A stretch of DNA of 64,000 bases from Ascarosepion bandense (GCA_037127315.1 JBBBDQ010000308.1:1991001-2055000), one strand, 5' to 3'. Shown: positions 1-10,329, counted from the stretch's first letter. A program made the numbers and translations. Notes: generated by a model not told the origin, from the letters alone.

Positions 1-360
1 ACCAAATGCCAGGAGGCATTTGTTCCTACGCGTAATTCAGTGTCAAAACATCTATTTACGGAAGGTCGATGCAGAGTTATCGACTGGACAATCAAGTGGG
101 ACAAAAGCCTGGACAAGTCAGTTTCGCCTATCGCTTCAGATACAAATTAACCTTGTCGCTGCCTCGACAACCCTAGAGTTGAAAAGGGACAACGCATCGA
201 ACGATTCTTTCAAGTTTTGTAAGAGAAAAGATATTGTCAATTCTGCATGACAGGTATTCAAGAGAATTTCGAATTATGCTTGGTGGTGAAAACGATAGCA
301 AGTTTTCCTTCCGAAATTTGCTAGCACTGTTGAATTTTTTATCAGTTTCTTCATATCAAT
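1..360. other. Unassigned sequence
   Basis: No family recognised. A 76-codon open frame lies on the plus strand from position 20, but its composition shows no domain and it is not flanked by splice-like or promoter-like structure, so I do not call a gene. It ends where a LINE relic begins. Confidence 0.4.
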
Positions 361-364
361 TATT

Positions 365-745
365 GCTTGTCTAATCTGCCGTTCGTGTGTCCATTAAATA
401 TTGTTGCCATTTCTATTTGGGTGCTTCTGATATTTATCTCGAGATTCTAAACAAAATCCAAAGAAAGATATGGAATGTTATCGATCCTGACTTTGCATCT
501 CGACTTCTGTCTCTTTCTCACCGGCGTTATGTGGCTTCCCTCTGTCTTTTCTACAGATATTTTTGCGGCAACAGCTCTGTCAAGGTTCCTTCCTTGTTGC
601 TCTGACCACATGTATTTAAGTGTTCTAGTAGATTCATATCCAGGTTTCACCGTTTTACGGATGAAATAGTTAAATGTAACTGCCACTTTACCCCCAGGTC
701 ACTCCTGTGGAACACCCTTCCGTTTATTAGCTTCCCGGAAAGCGT
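365..745 (+). mobile_element. CR1/Jockey-group LINE, degenerate ORF2 C-terminal fragment
   Basis: Translation gives KYCCHFYLG, then a segment resembling LDKVQRRVCNVID, then HRRYVASLCLFY, the conserved C-terminal region downstream of the reverse transcriptase in the LINE family that is best preserved at 56.6-61.8 kb. The frame shifts near 520-560, and a short piece matching the RLWNSLP motif lies near 705-730. Both ends are truncated and there is no tail. This is an old, non-functional copy. The family label is by resemblance of the ORF2 C-terminus and is not proven by phylogeny. Confidence 0.75.
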
Positions 746-751
746 CTTCTT

Positions 752-1515
752 TTTTATGTGCCTTGTACTTATTCCTGGCGGTTCTTAGCACGCTTTCTCC
801 TGTTACACAACTCAAGCCCCGTTCTGTCATCCACCTGCTCAGGCCCTTCAAATACGTTATCTACTGCTTTTCTCTGTCTCTTTTGCCCTCTATCTGGCCT
901 GTTAGTATCAGGTTCTTTAAGCCCTCCTTCCTCATTTCATATCTCACAGACTTCACTTGCCTCTTCCTGTTGCTCAATATTAATTTCCTTTTCGTTTCCA
1001 TTCTTTCCAACACCTTATCATTTCTCACATGCTCAATCCATGAAATCCACAGCATCCTTCTGTAGAACCACATATCAGCTGCTTCAAGTTTTTTTTTCAT
1101 CTTTGATGATATTGTCCAGCCTTCACTGCCATATTGAAGAACTGACATCACATATACAATCTAGTACTTTCAAGTGAAATTTTCCTGTGTCTTAGTACTT
1201 TACTCAGCTTCTAGAACGCATCCTTTGCCATACTAATTCGCCTTCGGATTTCTGTGTCGCACTTTCTGTCTTCTTTCAGAACACTTCCCAGGTATTTAAA
1301 TTTTCGTACATGTATTTGGCATATTGGGCTGCTCCGTTTGCTGATGACCATGCACTCGGTTTTCTTGCAGTTTATTTGTAATCTTTATTTGTCACTCACT
1401 TCAACTACCTTCTGTAGGAGGTCCTGTAGATTCCTTTCTGTGGCTGCCACCAAAAACTGTATAAACTGCGTACTTTATGTTATTCAAATTGTGGCCTCCA
1501 ATTACAATTCCTGGT
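752..1515 (-). mobile_element. RTE/BovB-like LINE fragment (3' half of ORF)
   Basis: Read on the minus strand this encodes, in order, remnants of CMVISKRSSPICQI, FKYLGSVL, RRRISMAKDAF, SVLQYGSEGWTISSKMK, WFYRRMLWISWIEHV and LILTGQIEGKRDR. This is the region after the YADD motif in RTE-clade LINEs; the BovB ORF C-terminus has the same layout of cysteine/tryptophan landmarks. The 3' end on the minus strand is near 752, and the 5' end is truncated before the RT catalytic motifs. Frameshifts split it into several short frames, so it is a pseudogene. At least a dozen related pieces occur in the window. Confidence 0.85.
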
Positions 1516-2094
1516 ATAACATCTAGGGTTCTTAAAATAGTTTCGCCCGGAAAACTACAATCTCCAAAAATTTAAATAGAACATCAGCTGTGATTTTCTA
1601 TCTTCTTGAAACCAATCATTTATCTTTTCTTCGACACCCTTTGTACCCAGTTTTTTTTCTTTCCCACGTTGAATTAACATCTCACTTGGGGTCAAATGAT
1701 TAAAATAAAAATCTTATAAAACACGAGTTTAGATATGCAGGTAACGTAACATATATTAACACAAAGGGTAGAATCGGGGAGATGCATTCAGGTTTCTGGT
1801 ATAATAAGCATTTTTTAAGCATTTCATCCCAAGCAAGGTAATAATTCGACTAATATTTATTACTTTAAACAACCAGACAAAGGGTGATAAGTCATAAAGC
1901 AAAATCAGTCAATTATTCGACATTTTTCTCTGAATATCGTGCCACTTCTAAACATGTAAGGCGGGAATGCCATTCGTACGCAGGGGGTGAAAGGGAGTGA
2001 AAGTGAAAGAGAAAACCGAGAATAGAAGGGATTGATGAAATGACAAATAGTTCAAGAAGACAGAAGATTGTGGTTGACGTTGTATTTATAAGGG
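1516..2094. other. Unassigned A/T-rich sequence
   Basis: I see no repeat family, coding signature or structured element here. The last 60 bases are purine-rich before the next LINE tail begins. Confidence 0.4.
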
Positions 2095-2480
2095 CAGCAG
2101 GAAAACGGAAAGAATCTCCACTTCCTCTCTCGCACTTCCCTGCAGCTTCCTCTCTTGCATTTCCCGCCTGTGGAACTCACTCCCGTATTCTTGCTTTCCT
2201 AAGGGCTACAACCTCCAGAAATTTAAATGCAAAGTCAATACTCATCTACTAACCACTGGACTCTAGCCCTCTCCTCCTCTCCCCTGTATAACCTTCCCTT
2301 TCTCTCCACCTATGCATCTGTCATCGCACCTGCTTTCTCAGCTTTCTATTGTTCCTTTCTAACTAGTTTGTACTCCTCACTCTTTTTCTAATTAATCTTT
2401 TTACATTTATGTAACCCCCTGCACATCAGTGGCGTTTCCGCCTTGCTCGGGGTGAAATGATTAAAACAAAAAAAATTTTA
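2095..2480 (+). mobile_element. CR1/Jockey-group LINE 3' end with tail
   Basis: It contains the end of ORF2 (LWNSLPYSCFP region, then the K-V-x-T-H-L-L-T-T-G-L end), a T/C-rich 3' UTR, and the conserved terminal block running from 'taaccccctgcacatcag' to 'gggtgaaatgatt' and an A-rich tail. A short C/T-rich segment is duplicated near 2115-2165. This terminal block recurs at 7.1, 9.3, 18.3, 24.3, 31.3, 39.1, 60.8 and 61.8 kb, which defines the family 3' end. Confidence 0.85.
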
Positions 2481-2489
2481 AAAAATACC

Positions 2490-2640
2490 AGGAGAGAAAC
2501 TGTTGGAATAGAAACGGTGGTTACATTTTGCAAAACTAGTAGCACGCTTAAAGTCATGTGGTCAGGACAGCAGAGATAAAAGTTCCTCAGAGCAATTGCG
2601 ATAAAAATATTTGTAGAAAAGACAACGGGGAGACACGTTG
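2490..2640 (-). mobile_element. CR1/Jockey-group LINE fragment, internally deleted
   Basis: On the minus strand the sequence carries a degenerate VASLCLFYKYF region followed closely by the piece that normally encodes KCNRNFYSNSFF, so the stretch between them is deleted. It lies back to back with the tail of the plus-strand copy ending at 2480. It is a very decayed relic. Confidence 0.6.
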
Positions 2641-2799
2641 TATTGTGAGGATTTGTTTGCTTGTTTTTGAGTCTTAACGACCTATCAATCCTTATGGGAT
2701 CATTTAAGGTCATAACCAGTGATTTTTGGTAAGGTTATTTTATTTTTACAACATTTTTCTTTTCACGATTCATTGGGATTTGTTTTTAAGAGCAGGGTC

Positions 2800-2969
2800 C
2801 CCAAGTCCTACCCTTGTTATTTAACCCATAACTGGAGGGAATGGACGGATTAATACCTTTCCCAAGGGTACCAGTGCTTAAGTGAATGCAGGGTATTCAA
2901 CTGGAATTCGAATTCGGCTCACCGATTTCTCTTTCCGAGCCGATATCCACTGCACCACAACGCACATCC
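2800..2969 (-). mobile_element. tRNA-derived SINE body attached to a 5S-like head
   Basis: On the minus strand the tRNA-like head starts at 2969 with GGATGTGCGTTGTGGTGCAG, has an A-box-like stretch around GTGCAGTGGATATCGG and a B-box-like AATTCGAATTCC, and then the family body (CCCTTGGGAAAGGTATTAAT, CCAGTTATGGGTTAAATAAC). The element is cut at about 2800, so the distal half is missing. The head resembles tRNA-derived octopus SINEs in architecture; exact assignment to a published family needs a search. Immediately upstream on the same strand is a 5S rRNA-like sequence. Confidence 0.85.
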
Positions 2970-2978
2970 GTCACTATA

Positions 2979-3097
2979 CGCTTACAGCACCTGGTATTCC
3001 CAAGCGGTTACCCATCTAAGTACTGACCAGGCTCAACGTTGCTTAACTTCGGTGATCGAGCGAGAACCGATGTATTCAACGTGATAGGCCGTAAGCC
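2979..3097 (-). rRNA. 5S rRNA-derived sequence (SINE head or pseudogene)
   Basis: About 119 nt on the minus strand match the metazoan 5S rRNA layout from GCTTACGGCC at the 5' end through the internal control region to GGTGCTGTAAGC at the 3' end. It differs from a typical animal 5S gene at scattered positions, lacks an obvious T-run terminator, and reads directly into the tRNA-like SINE head after a linker of about 10 bases. I interpret it as part of a retroposed composite element and not a working 5S gene. A second copy with the same junction is at 33253-33364. Confidence 0.85.
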
Positions 3098-3124
3098 TGT
3101 GTTGTGAGGAAGTGACTGAAGTTA

Positions 3125-3235
3125 ATATTCCTGGTTAGGATCGATTATATTGAAGATCCTTCTTTGGATTTTGTCACGAGTCTCGAAATGTACAACAGGA
3201 GTACTAGACCTGATATGACAACAGTATTCAAGGCG
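3125..3235 (-). mobile_element. CR1/Jockey-group LINE micro-fragment
   Basis: The minus strand aligns with the segment encoding EYCCHIWSG...LDKIQRRICNVIDPD in better copies, for example 18830-18930. It is roughly 110 bp, decayed, with no intact frame. Confidence 0.55.
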
Positions 3236-3609
3236 CAGATGAACGGGAATGACACGAGTACGCATGGGTAGACAGGGTGTAAAAGTGAAAGAGAAGGTAT
3301 TTGTAAGTATTCAAGATGGAATCTAACGAAAGAAAAAGCATGACTCTCTCTTTACTCTGCTCCTTGTTTGTTATCGTACCCTCCTATGAGGAATTGACTC
3401 TTCCTCTTACGCAATGACGAACTCTCTGCCTTTGAGTGGAGAGTAATAACGAAGTCGAGGCTCCGCCGAAGAGTAGAGTCTCGCCTTGGTGAAAATAAGA
3501 CAGACATTTTTGCTCGGGCTATACGGCCCGGATTACCCACATTAAAAAAGCCTTGTGCCACATTTTGTCTTAAGCGGGAAGACAATTGAATATTGCAGTT
3601 GACGGTAGT

Positions 3610-3938
3610 CAAATGATGACAGCTAGTACGCAGTTAAAGCTAGCTACTAGTCAGTCAATAAGCAGCGTATCTATAGCGTTTGGACTTACTTATTTCTTTT
3701 TACTTATTACTAGCACTTAGCTTGTACATATGTTTTTGTTATACTAATACACTGTTTTGAGCCTACCTTCTGTGTTCCGTGTTTTACTTCTGACCAAACC
3801 GATCACTTCAACTTTCAACAGCTCCACAACAAATTGGCGACGAAGATGTTAAAATCTTCAGACCTTAATATCTTGAATTAAGTAACGGCAAATTTCAAAG
3901 ACAACGGGGAAACCCCACATTGTCTCCATAAATCATAG
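3610..3938 (+). mobile_element. Probable LTR 3' end followed by primer-binding-site-like leader
   Basis: The stretch up to 3831 ends in CCACAACA, the same terminus as the solo LTRs at 4569-4802 and 44308-44624. Its last 100 bases resemble the 4569-4802 LTR (AATACACTG, C-T-A-C-C-T-T-C landmarks). Directly after it comes TTGGCGACGAAGATG at 3835, the position and style expected of a primer-binding site at the start of an LTR-retrotransposon interior. The LTR start was not located and no gag or pol follows. It is a truncated LTR retroelement leader. Confidence 0.45.
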
Positions 3939-4165
3939 TGTTGTGGGGCATTACCAACTTAACTATGAACTCTTCCTACCTGTATATTAACGTTGCTTCA
4001 GTTCAGCTCAGCACAGTCTGTCTGGCTGGCTGTCAGTCACTAGTAAGCTAAGCTTATATTTATTCTGTTCTCTTGTATCTATTTTTGAGTTAATATATGT
4101 TGTTACCCTTACCATCGTGTTTTGAGTTATCATTTCATGGTTCCATCACCGGTCCGCATCACATA
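3939..4165 (+). mobile_element. LTR-like fragment with TGTTGTGGGG start
   Basis: It starts TGTTGTGGGGCATTACC, matching the 5' termini of the LTRs at 15493 and 43235, and continues with ATGAACTC-type sequence shared with them. The 3' terminus is not identifiable, so the end coordinate is a guess. No coding sequence is attached. Confidence 0.5.
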
Positions 4166-4568
4166 GCAATTTACAGACAGACAATCAGAACCAAATACAA
4201 AATGGCGTATTTCCAATTCTGACTTCCTCAGATCTTATTGGCACAATTAGAAACTGCCTTCTTTTCCTTGTGTCGTGTCCTTTCAGGACGTAGGAAAATC
4301 GTGGATTTCCACTTCTACTTCCAGTCTTCGTAACTCACACAAAACCAGCTCCGCCATTCACTTGCTCAAGCCCGTCAAATAGTTTCCGCGCTCCTTTCCA
4401 CTATCTCTCTTTAGCTCTATCCATCCTGTGAGTATTAAAATCGCCAAGCCCTCCATCCTCATTACGTGTCTCAGAAACCTCAGCTGTCTTTTCCTGATGC
4501 TAAGTATGAGTTTCCTTTTCGTTTGCATCGTATCGAAAACCTTGTCGTTACACATATGTTCGGTCCAT

Positions 4569-4802
4569 TGTTGTTATGGTGTCCTATCTACATTGGAATG
4601 AACTCTTCCTCCTTCATAAATACTAACCTACGAGACTTTCTGGGAGAGAGCCGAGACGTAGTGTAACTTGACAGTTCTGATGGACCATTCTATCTTCTGA
4701 CTAATAACACTTATTTTGTATATATATTGTTATTCCAATACACTGCTTCGATCTACCTTCTTCTTTTCGTGTCTTTCTTCCTGGCCCTAACAAGCCACAA
4801 CA
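4569..4802. mobile_element. Solo LTR inserted in an RTE LINE
   Basis: The block begins TGTTG and ends CAACA, an inverted 5-bp terminus, and splits LINE sequence that is contiguous in other copies (the region encoding the RRMLRI segment). Length is 234 bp. It carries a TATATATATTG element near 4718-4733 that could be a TATA region. No clean target-site duplication is visible. It is related at its 3' end to the LTR ending at 3831. Confidence 0.65.
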
Positions 4803-5174
4803 ATTTTATCCTCAGCATCCTTCTGTAGGACAACATTTCTGTTGCTTCGATCTTTCCTTTATCTTTGAAAAGATTGTCCAACATTCGCTGCCATATATTA
4901 GGACAGATAACAGTCGAGTGCTCTGTTTTGTTTATTGTCTTCCTGTCTCTCAATACTCTACTTACCCTTTGGTACGCATCATTAACAATGTGAATATGCT
5001 GTCGGATCTCACTAACGCAGTTTCTGTCCTCTGTTAGAAAACTTCCCAGGTATTTAGATTTCAGTACCTGCTTGATTTTAGTTTCCCCAGCCTGTAGTTG
5101 GCATTTTAGGCTCCTCGTTTTACTGATGACTATGCATTTAGTTTTCTTGTAGTTTATATATAGTCCTTTCTTTG

Positions 5175-5365
5175 GTCATTTACACAAGTCTGAATCATCT
5201 TCATTGCCTTCGTAATTCATTAGTATGGAGGAAGTTACATTCGAACAACTTTTTCCAAAGAACTACTACTCCAGAGAGGATGATTTCTCAATTACAACGA
5301 TCTTAACATAATATCGAGGATCAATTGTAATCTGTCTTAAATAAACTCATGCATTTCTTATCTGA
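5175..5365. repeat. Unclassified interspersed repeat, copy 1
   Basis: About 190 bp starting TGGTCATTTACACAA is repeated with only scattered differences at 6288-6478. Copy 1 interrupts an RTE LINE. I see no terminal inverted repeat, poly-A tail, tRNA boxes or coding sequence, so the class is unknown. Confidence 0.7.
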
Positions 5366-5483
5366 ATGAATAGCTACCTTTTGTAGAAGGTATTGTAGCT
5401 TCCTTTCCGTGTCTGCTATCAGCACTGTATCATCTGCATATCTCATACTGTTCAGATTGTGGCCACTAATGACGAATCGGGAG

Positions 5484-6205
5484 TATAAGATTCTCCTTCC
5501 TCATTACGTGTTTCAGAAATTTCAACTTCCTCTTCTTGAGATGTGCGTAGTGGTGCAGTGGATATTGACTCGGAACGAAAAATCGGGGAACCGTGTTCGA
5601 ATTCCAGTTGAATCCTTCATATTCATTTGCGCAATCTTGGGAAAGGTATTAATCCGTCTCTTCCCTCCAGTTATGGGTTAAATAATAGAATAGATTGGGT
5701 TCGTTAGCCTTGGTCGACAACCAGTACCGCAGAAAGCAATGGCAAACTACTGCGGGATAATCTTTTGCCCAGTCAGTCATGTCTCTTAGAGACATGATCA
5801 CCCAAACCGTGTATCATGTATGACACATTACTGACTCACTAACTTCTTGAGATCAAGTATAAGGTGCGCTTTGTTTCAGATTCCTCAAAAAGTACAGTCT
5901 GTTTTTCATCATCGAAGAGATTGGTCATTATTCGCTGCTTTACAGGCGGAGAGACGTAACGAAACATTTTAGCACTCTTTTCTTTGTTTTCAATGAAATT
6001 TTCCTTTCTTATAATCGCTTATCTTTTGGAGTGCGTCTTTGACCTTATCAGTAAGCTTTTAGATCTCAGTGTCTCACTTTGCGTCCTCTTTTAGAAACCT
6101 TCCCAAGTATTTAAAATTCTGCATCTTGTTGATTTCTAAACTGTCTACACGGCCTTATTTTATTGCCCAATAAGTAGAATAAATGCAATTCTTTCACTAT
6201 AATAT
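5484..6205 (-). mobile_element. RTE/BovB-like LINE relic carrying a SINE
   Basis: A second, more decayed RTE copy abuts the previous one. Minus-strand landmarks are the cysteine/tryptophan region near 5880-5960 and the FKYLGSF-like region near 6090-6125. The LINE is split at 5532-5853 by a tRNA-derived SINE whose flanking 11-bp duplication allows exact restoration of the LINE sequence. Confidence 0.7.
5543..5842 (+). mobile_element. Full-length tRNA-derived SINE with target-site duplication
   Basis: It starts GTGCGTAGTGGTGCAGTGG, has an A-box-like GTGCAGTGGATATTGACT and a B-box-like GTTCGAATTCC, and then the complete family body down to the terminal CACATTACTGACTCAC. It is flanked by the direct repeat CTTCTTGAGAT at 5532-5542 and 5843-5853. 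This 300-bp copy lacks the 5S segment, so the common form of the family starts at the tRNA-like head. The distal part includes the dyad GTCTCTTAGAGAC. It has no coding capacity, and mobility would have required LINE enzymes in trans. Confidence 0.9.
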
Positions 6206-6287
6206 CACTATTTCTGTAAGAAATGTTCCGTCACGCTGCACGATTTAGTGCCATAAAGATTTGATCTTTACAGGTAAGACACGTCTG

Positions 6288-6478
6288 GTCATTTACACAA
6301 ATCTGAATCATTTTCATTGCCTTCGTAAGTCATTAATATGGAGGAAGTTCCATTCGAACAACTTTTTTCCAAAGAACTACTACTCCAGAGAGGATGATTT
6401 CTCAATTACAACGATCTTAACATAATATCGAGGATCAACTGTAATCTGTCTTAAATAAACTCATGTATTTCTTATCTC
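6288..6478. repeat. Unclassified interspersed repeat, copy 2
   Basis: Near-identical to 5175-5365, including the block CCAGAGAGGATGATTTCTC. The flanking sequences differ between the copies, consistent with a mobile or transposed unit and against a simple tandem duplication. Confidence 0.7.
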
Positions 6479-6611
6479 TCTTTCTCCACAAGTTAACCTC
6501 ATTCAATCACCCACTACCTTGAATGGTTCATCGGCCTTGTATTGCTTAAAAAATGAGTAATATTAAAAAAAAACAATGTCAAGATAATCTGGGATTAATA
6601 TTACATACCAA

Positions 6612-6800
6612 TTCAGCACACTTTTTTTTGATTCAGTCGCCTCTTCAGTCGTGAAAAAAAAATCCATCATTCACTGTCATATAGGAGGATTGATATTACA
6701 GTTCAGCACTCTTTTCTTTGATTCTGTCGCCTTTTCATTTTTGAAAAAATTTCCATCATTCACGGTCATATAGGAGGATTGATATTACAGTTCAGCACCT
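6612..6800 (-). repeat. Tandemly duplicated RTE-derived segment
   Basis: Two copies of about 95 bp lie head to tail; each contains CATATAGGAGGATTGATATT and a minus-strand remnant of the RTE LINE region around the YGSECWTISSK motif. The duplication postdates decay of the LINE because both copies share the same changes. Confidence 0.6.
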
Positions 6801-7135
6801 TTTTTTTTCAATTGGAGTAGATAGACTAAACTATCGCCCGGTTCACACTCCACCCATGTCTATAAACAGGTGTAGAGGCTCATCCCTTGTTCCCTGTTTA
6901 GGGTGTGGTTTCCGGTTTTCTCTTCCAATCTTCACTTTTTTTTCAATTGGAGTAGATAGACTAAACTATCGCCCGGTTCACACTCCACCCACGTCTGTTG
7001 AACCGGTGTAGAGGCTCATCCCTTGTTCCCTGTTTAGGATGTGGTTTCCGGCTTTCTCTCTTCTAATCTTTTCACTCTTACGTAGCCCCCGGCACATCAG
7101 TGGCGTTACCGCCTTGTTCGGGGTGATATGATTTA
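6801..7135 (+). mobile_element. CR1/Jockey-group LINE 3' UTR with minisatellite and tail
   Basis: Two units of about 140 bp start with CAATTGGAGTAGATAGACT and pass through CATCCCTTGTTCCCTGTTTA to the T/C-rich end. The family terminal block and an A-tail follow. No ORF2 sequence precedes it, so this is a 3'-end-only insertion. The same unit is present four times at 24.4-24.9 kb and once at 39.1 kb. Confidence 0.8.
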
Positions 7136-7261
7136 AAAAAAAAATTCACAAAGCCAAAATTCAAATCGAACCGCCTAGTACAATTTTGAAATTCTCTATT
7201 GAGTTATAGACGGTAGATGTTTTTTTAATTTATAATCGAACAAAAAGAATTCATTCGGATG

Positions 7262-7445
7262 AATGAATAGAGTGTCATGCAATATCAACCCTCCAATATG
7301 GCAGTAAATGCTGAACAATTTCCTCACAGATGAAGAAGAGACTTGAGGCGAGAGAAACAAAGAAACGAGTTCTAAACTGCTATGTAATATCAATATTCCT
7401 AAATGAAATGCTGAACAGCTTCCTCACAGGTAAATAACACAGTTG
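7262..7445 (+). repeat. Duplicated RTE-derived segment, plus strand
   Basis: Two imperfect copies of about 95-100 bp contain the CAATATCAACCCTCCAATATG and CTCACAGATGAAG-type landmarks of the RTE region encoding LQYGS.CWT.SS.MK. It is the opposite orientation of the 6612-6800 duplication and encodes nothing intact. Confidence 0.55.
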
Positions 7446-8794
7446 AGATAACAGAAACAAAACGTGCTGACCTTGTAGGGGCCTCAGCTATGTTTGTCAA
7501 ATTGGCCTTGTGCCAAACACAACCTAAGTCCCCATAATCTAAAGTATCAGAAGGTTGAAGGTCGGATGTTGGAATGTGAAAGAATAAAATATTTCGTTTT
7601 GTATGTTAAAGTAAAATTTTATTAACTAAACAGAATAACAAATTTGTAAGAAGTAAAATTCTCAAATAGAAAATGTATGTAGTTAATTAATTTGTATGCG
7701 TTAAATGTTCAAAGAGAAAATGTAAGTAGTTAAATGTTCCAAAGAAATAGTAGTAGGAGTTAAATGAATCTAGCATATGGTTGATAGTAGCTGTATGCGT
7801 GTATGTAAAAAGATTAATCAGGCTACTAATAAAGTCTGTGTTCCTTTCCCTTTTTTGGTCGGCCAAATGAAAAGGAAGGTCAAGCAATAAAGGAAAATTG
7901 TGCTTATCGGACTTTAGTTTTTAGGAGTCAGTTGAAGTATCTTGTTGTTGTTGTTTTGACAGCGTATGATTGAAGACAAAGAAAGGAAAATTGGAAGTAG
8001 GAAGAATGAATGTATGTCGACGAGGCATGACAGGGTCGGCATGTTGAAATTCCTTCTTTCCATAGCAACAAGGTCCTTATCAGGTTACCGCTCTCATATC
8101 GGACTGATTTGACCAGTTAAGTTACGTGGTTAAGTAGTGAAATCTAGTCATGTGACTGGATCGGACAGCATACCCATTTTTAGGTGTTAAGAAAAATTGA
8201 CCGGGGTCAGAGATCAATTTGCTATTTCCTATCCAATCAGAATCCAGAATCTTAAATTTACACTAGTTAAATTTACCTTGGTCTGGGATTTTCCAAAATG
8301 TTTTCAGACGTTCTGATCCATTTTTGCGGGTGTGCAATTTTACTTTTGTGTTTTAGTTAATTGTTGGATGATATAAGATTTGTATCCTAGAAACTAATAT
8401 GTCATAAATTGTTTTTTATATGGCTAAGAACTTTGGACGATATTTTCACAGAATAAAAGGAGACATAAAGCCTCATGATGGATTCAGACGGAAAAATGTT
8501 TCTTGGCCTTATTTATAATGATATATTTCTTGTTTTTCCGACATTGTTTAACTTGTGGAATGTTCCTTTTGCTATGACAAGGCACTTTCGGAAAAAATTG
8601 TCGAATAATATTCATTTTATTAAACGTTACTGGGCTTGGAGAATGAAAATCAGAATGTGGGATGGCAGGTCTTCATTCGTTGAGCAAAGAACTTATCTGA
8701 CCATTTCTGACTCCAAGAACGTATTGCATTTGATTTTCCTTCCACAACTACCTGGCTGTTTCATTTATACATTTTGATTTTTAATTATATGTAT
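7446..8794. other. Unassigned sequence
   Basis: There is no recognisable family. The stretch is A/T-rich, and a 100-codon open frame at 8475-8777 (plus) has no identifiable domain, no homologous copy in the window and no splice-site context that would support it. The stretch 7560-7780 repeats short motifs around AATGTAAGTAGTTAAATG. I cannot exclude a decayed LTR element. Confidence 0.4.
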
Positions 8795-9320
8795 AGAAAG
8801 GAGAGTCTGTAATGTGATAAGTACTGATCTGGCGGCTCGACTGCAGCCATTTCCCCATCGTCGAAATGTGGCCTCCCTTTGTCTGTTCTATAAATACTTT
8901 CATGGCTTCTGCTCAGACGAACTTAAGTCACTGATACCACCTCAACAGGTGTTTACTCGTGCAACCAGACTGGCAACTGGGTCCCACCCATTCACAGTCA
9001 GGTTAGCCAAATGCAGACGACAGTTCTACTCCTGCAGCTTCTTCTCTCGCACTTCTCGCCTGTGGAACTCGCTCCCGTATTCTTGCTTTCCTGACGGCTA
9101 CAACCTCCAGAAATTTAAATGCAAAGTCAATACTCATCTACTAACCACTGGACTCTAGCTCTCTCTCCACCCCTGTATAACCTTCCCTTTCTCTTGTTCC
9201 TTTCTAACTAGTTTGTACTCCTCACTCTTTTCCAATTAATCTTTTTACATTTATGTAGCCCCCTGCACATCAGTGGCGTTTCCGCTTTGCTCGGAGTGAA
9301 ATGATTAAAAAAAAAAAGAA
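8795..9320 (+). mobile_element. CR1/Jockey-group LINE, 5'-truncated copy with tail
   Basis: A 115-codon open stretch (8814-9158) covers the ORF2 C-terminal domain: ARLQPFPHRRNVASLCLFY, FTVRLAKCRRQFYS, SRTSRLWNSLPYSCFPDGYN and the terminal HLLTTGL. The stop TAG is followed by about 150 bp of 3' UTR, the family terminal block and an A-rich tail. The 5' junction is at the segment encoding RRVCNV, a common truncation point. It is one of the younger copies of its subfamily and is very similar to 18300-19095 on the other strand. Confidence 0.9.
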
Positions 9321-9794
9321 TAATTATCTGAGATAATTATGTGCCTGACTTTCATCGGACCACGTATTTTTTTTTGTTGCTTGCAACATGCTCATATAAA
9401 GTATGCTTATTACCGATTTGGAGTTTAGCTTTGTCTCTCTGATCAATCAGAATTTCCTGGTGTTTTCATTTATTTTAAGGTTTTTCATCTGTTGTTATTT
9501 TCATTATTTTCCTTTATATTTCACAAGTACACTTGTTGTTAATATCCAATATCGATATACTTATCAGAATTTATGTGGTGAGACTTACATGAATTAACTA
9601 CAATTTAATTTATTTTTTTAAACTTCAGAGTTATTTCTGTAAGTATTCCCACGTCTACCTTGACGAAAACTAATATGTATTGCAACAATGACCACAACAA
9701 CATCCACCCCCTGAAATTGTTTTGCATGGATGCAATATGAAAGCCAAAATGATTATGAAAACCCATTTAAGGGGAAATAGAAGATTAATGTGTA

Positions 9795-9829
<35 letters not shown>

Positions 9830-10329
9830 CGAGAGAAAAATAAAATAAAATCCGTAGAACGTAGAAGCTAAGTTATTGGTGAATATGATCCCTGAAAATA
9901 AAAAACAAAACTTACAGACATATATTGATTTCTCTGCATTTTTCCGCTTGGCTCATTAAGTTTCGTTTGGAAAAATTCCCATTTGTATGATTCAAGGAAA
10001 CTGTATGTTTGTTGTGACGAAGATAACAAATTTGTTATAAACAGTCTTCGACGATTTAAAAAAAATTAGAGTTGAGTTTTTTTTTAAATTTTCAAAAAAT
10101 TTCAAATTTATGTTGCTTTCGATATTGAAAAAAAAACATTGTTTCATTATAGATGGCACTTACGAATTGGATGAAATACATTTTTGAAAAAAAAAAACTT
10201 ATGTGAAACTCTTCCACACATTTTAAAAAATTAGATAATTTAAAATAAATGTGAATGAATAAAATATTTAAAAAAAGAAAAAACAAAGACAGTTGGTTCA
10301 CTGAGTCATGCTAGATAATTTTAATTCCT
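9321..10329. other. Unassigned A/T-rich sequence with an AAT microsatellite
   Basis: No gene or element is recognised. An (AAT)n run lies at about 9796-9827, and homopolymer A/T runs are frequent through 10060-10280. Short open frames here are of low complexity. Confidence 0.5.

Larger units (their letters stand above)
4255..5483 (-). mobile_element. RTE/BovB-like LINE relic, interrupted by an LTR and another repeat
   Basis: Minus-strand remnants occur in the expected order: YADDTVLIADTE near 5410-5450, FKYLGSFL near 5040-5060, WFYRRMLRI near 4810-4840, then the K-R-Q-L-R-F-L-R-H-V-M-R-M-E-G region near 4470-4510 and a BovB-like C-terminal end. A solo LTR occupies 4569-4802, and a repeat also found at 6288 occupies about 5175-5365; removing both restores LINE continuity. 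All frames are broken. Confidence 0.8.

Noticed and set aside
758..1177. 139-codon plus-strand frame
   Set aside because: Shadow of the minus-strand RTE coding sequence; the same holds for the plus-strand frames at 36594, 49956, 49960 and 47184.
2979..3097. Functional 5S rRNA gene
   Set aside because: No terminator T-run, substitutions in conserved positions, and fused to a SINE head; a second copy has the same fusion.
3352..3612. 86-codon minus-strand frame as a retroelement protein
   Set aside because: Lies beside LTR-like sequence, but no gag or pol motif is visible; could be LTR shadow.
8475..8777. 100-codon open frame as a host gene
   Set aside because: No domain, no copy elsewhere, no splice or promoter evidence; length is within chance in low-GC sequence.
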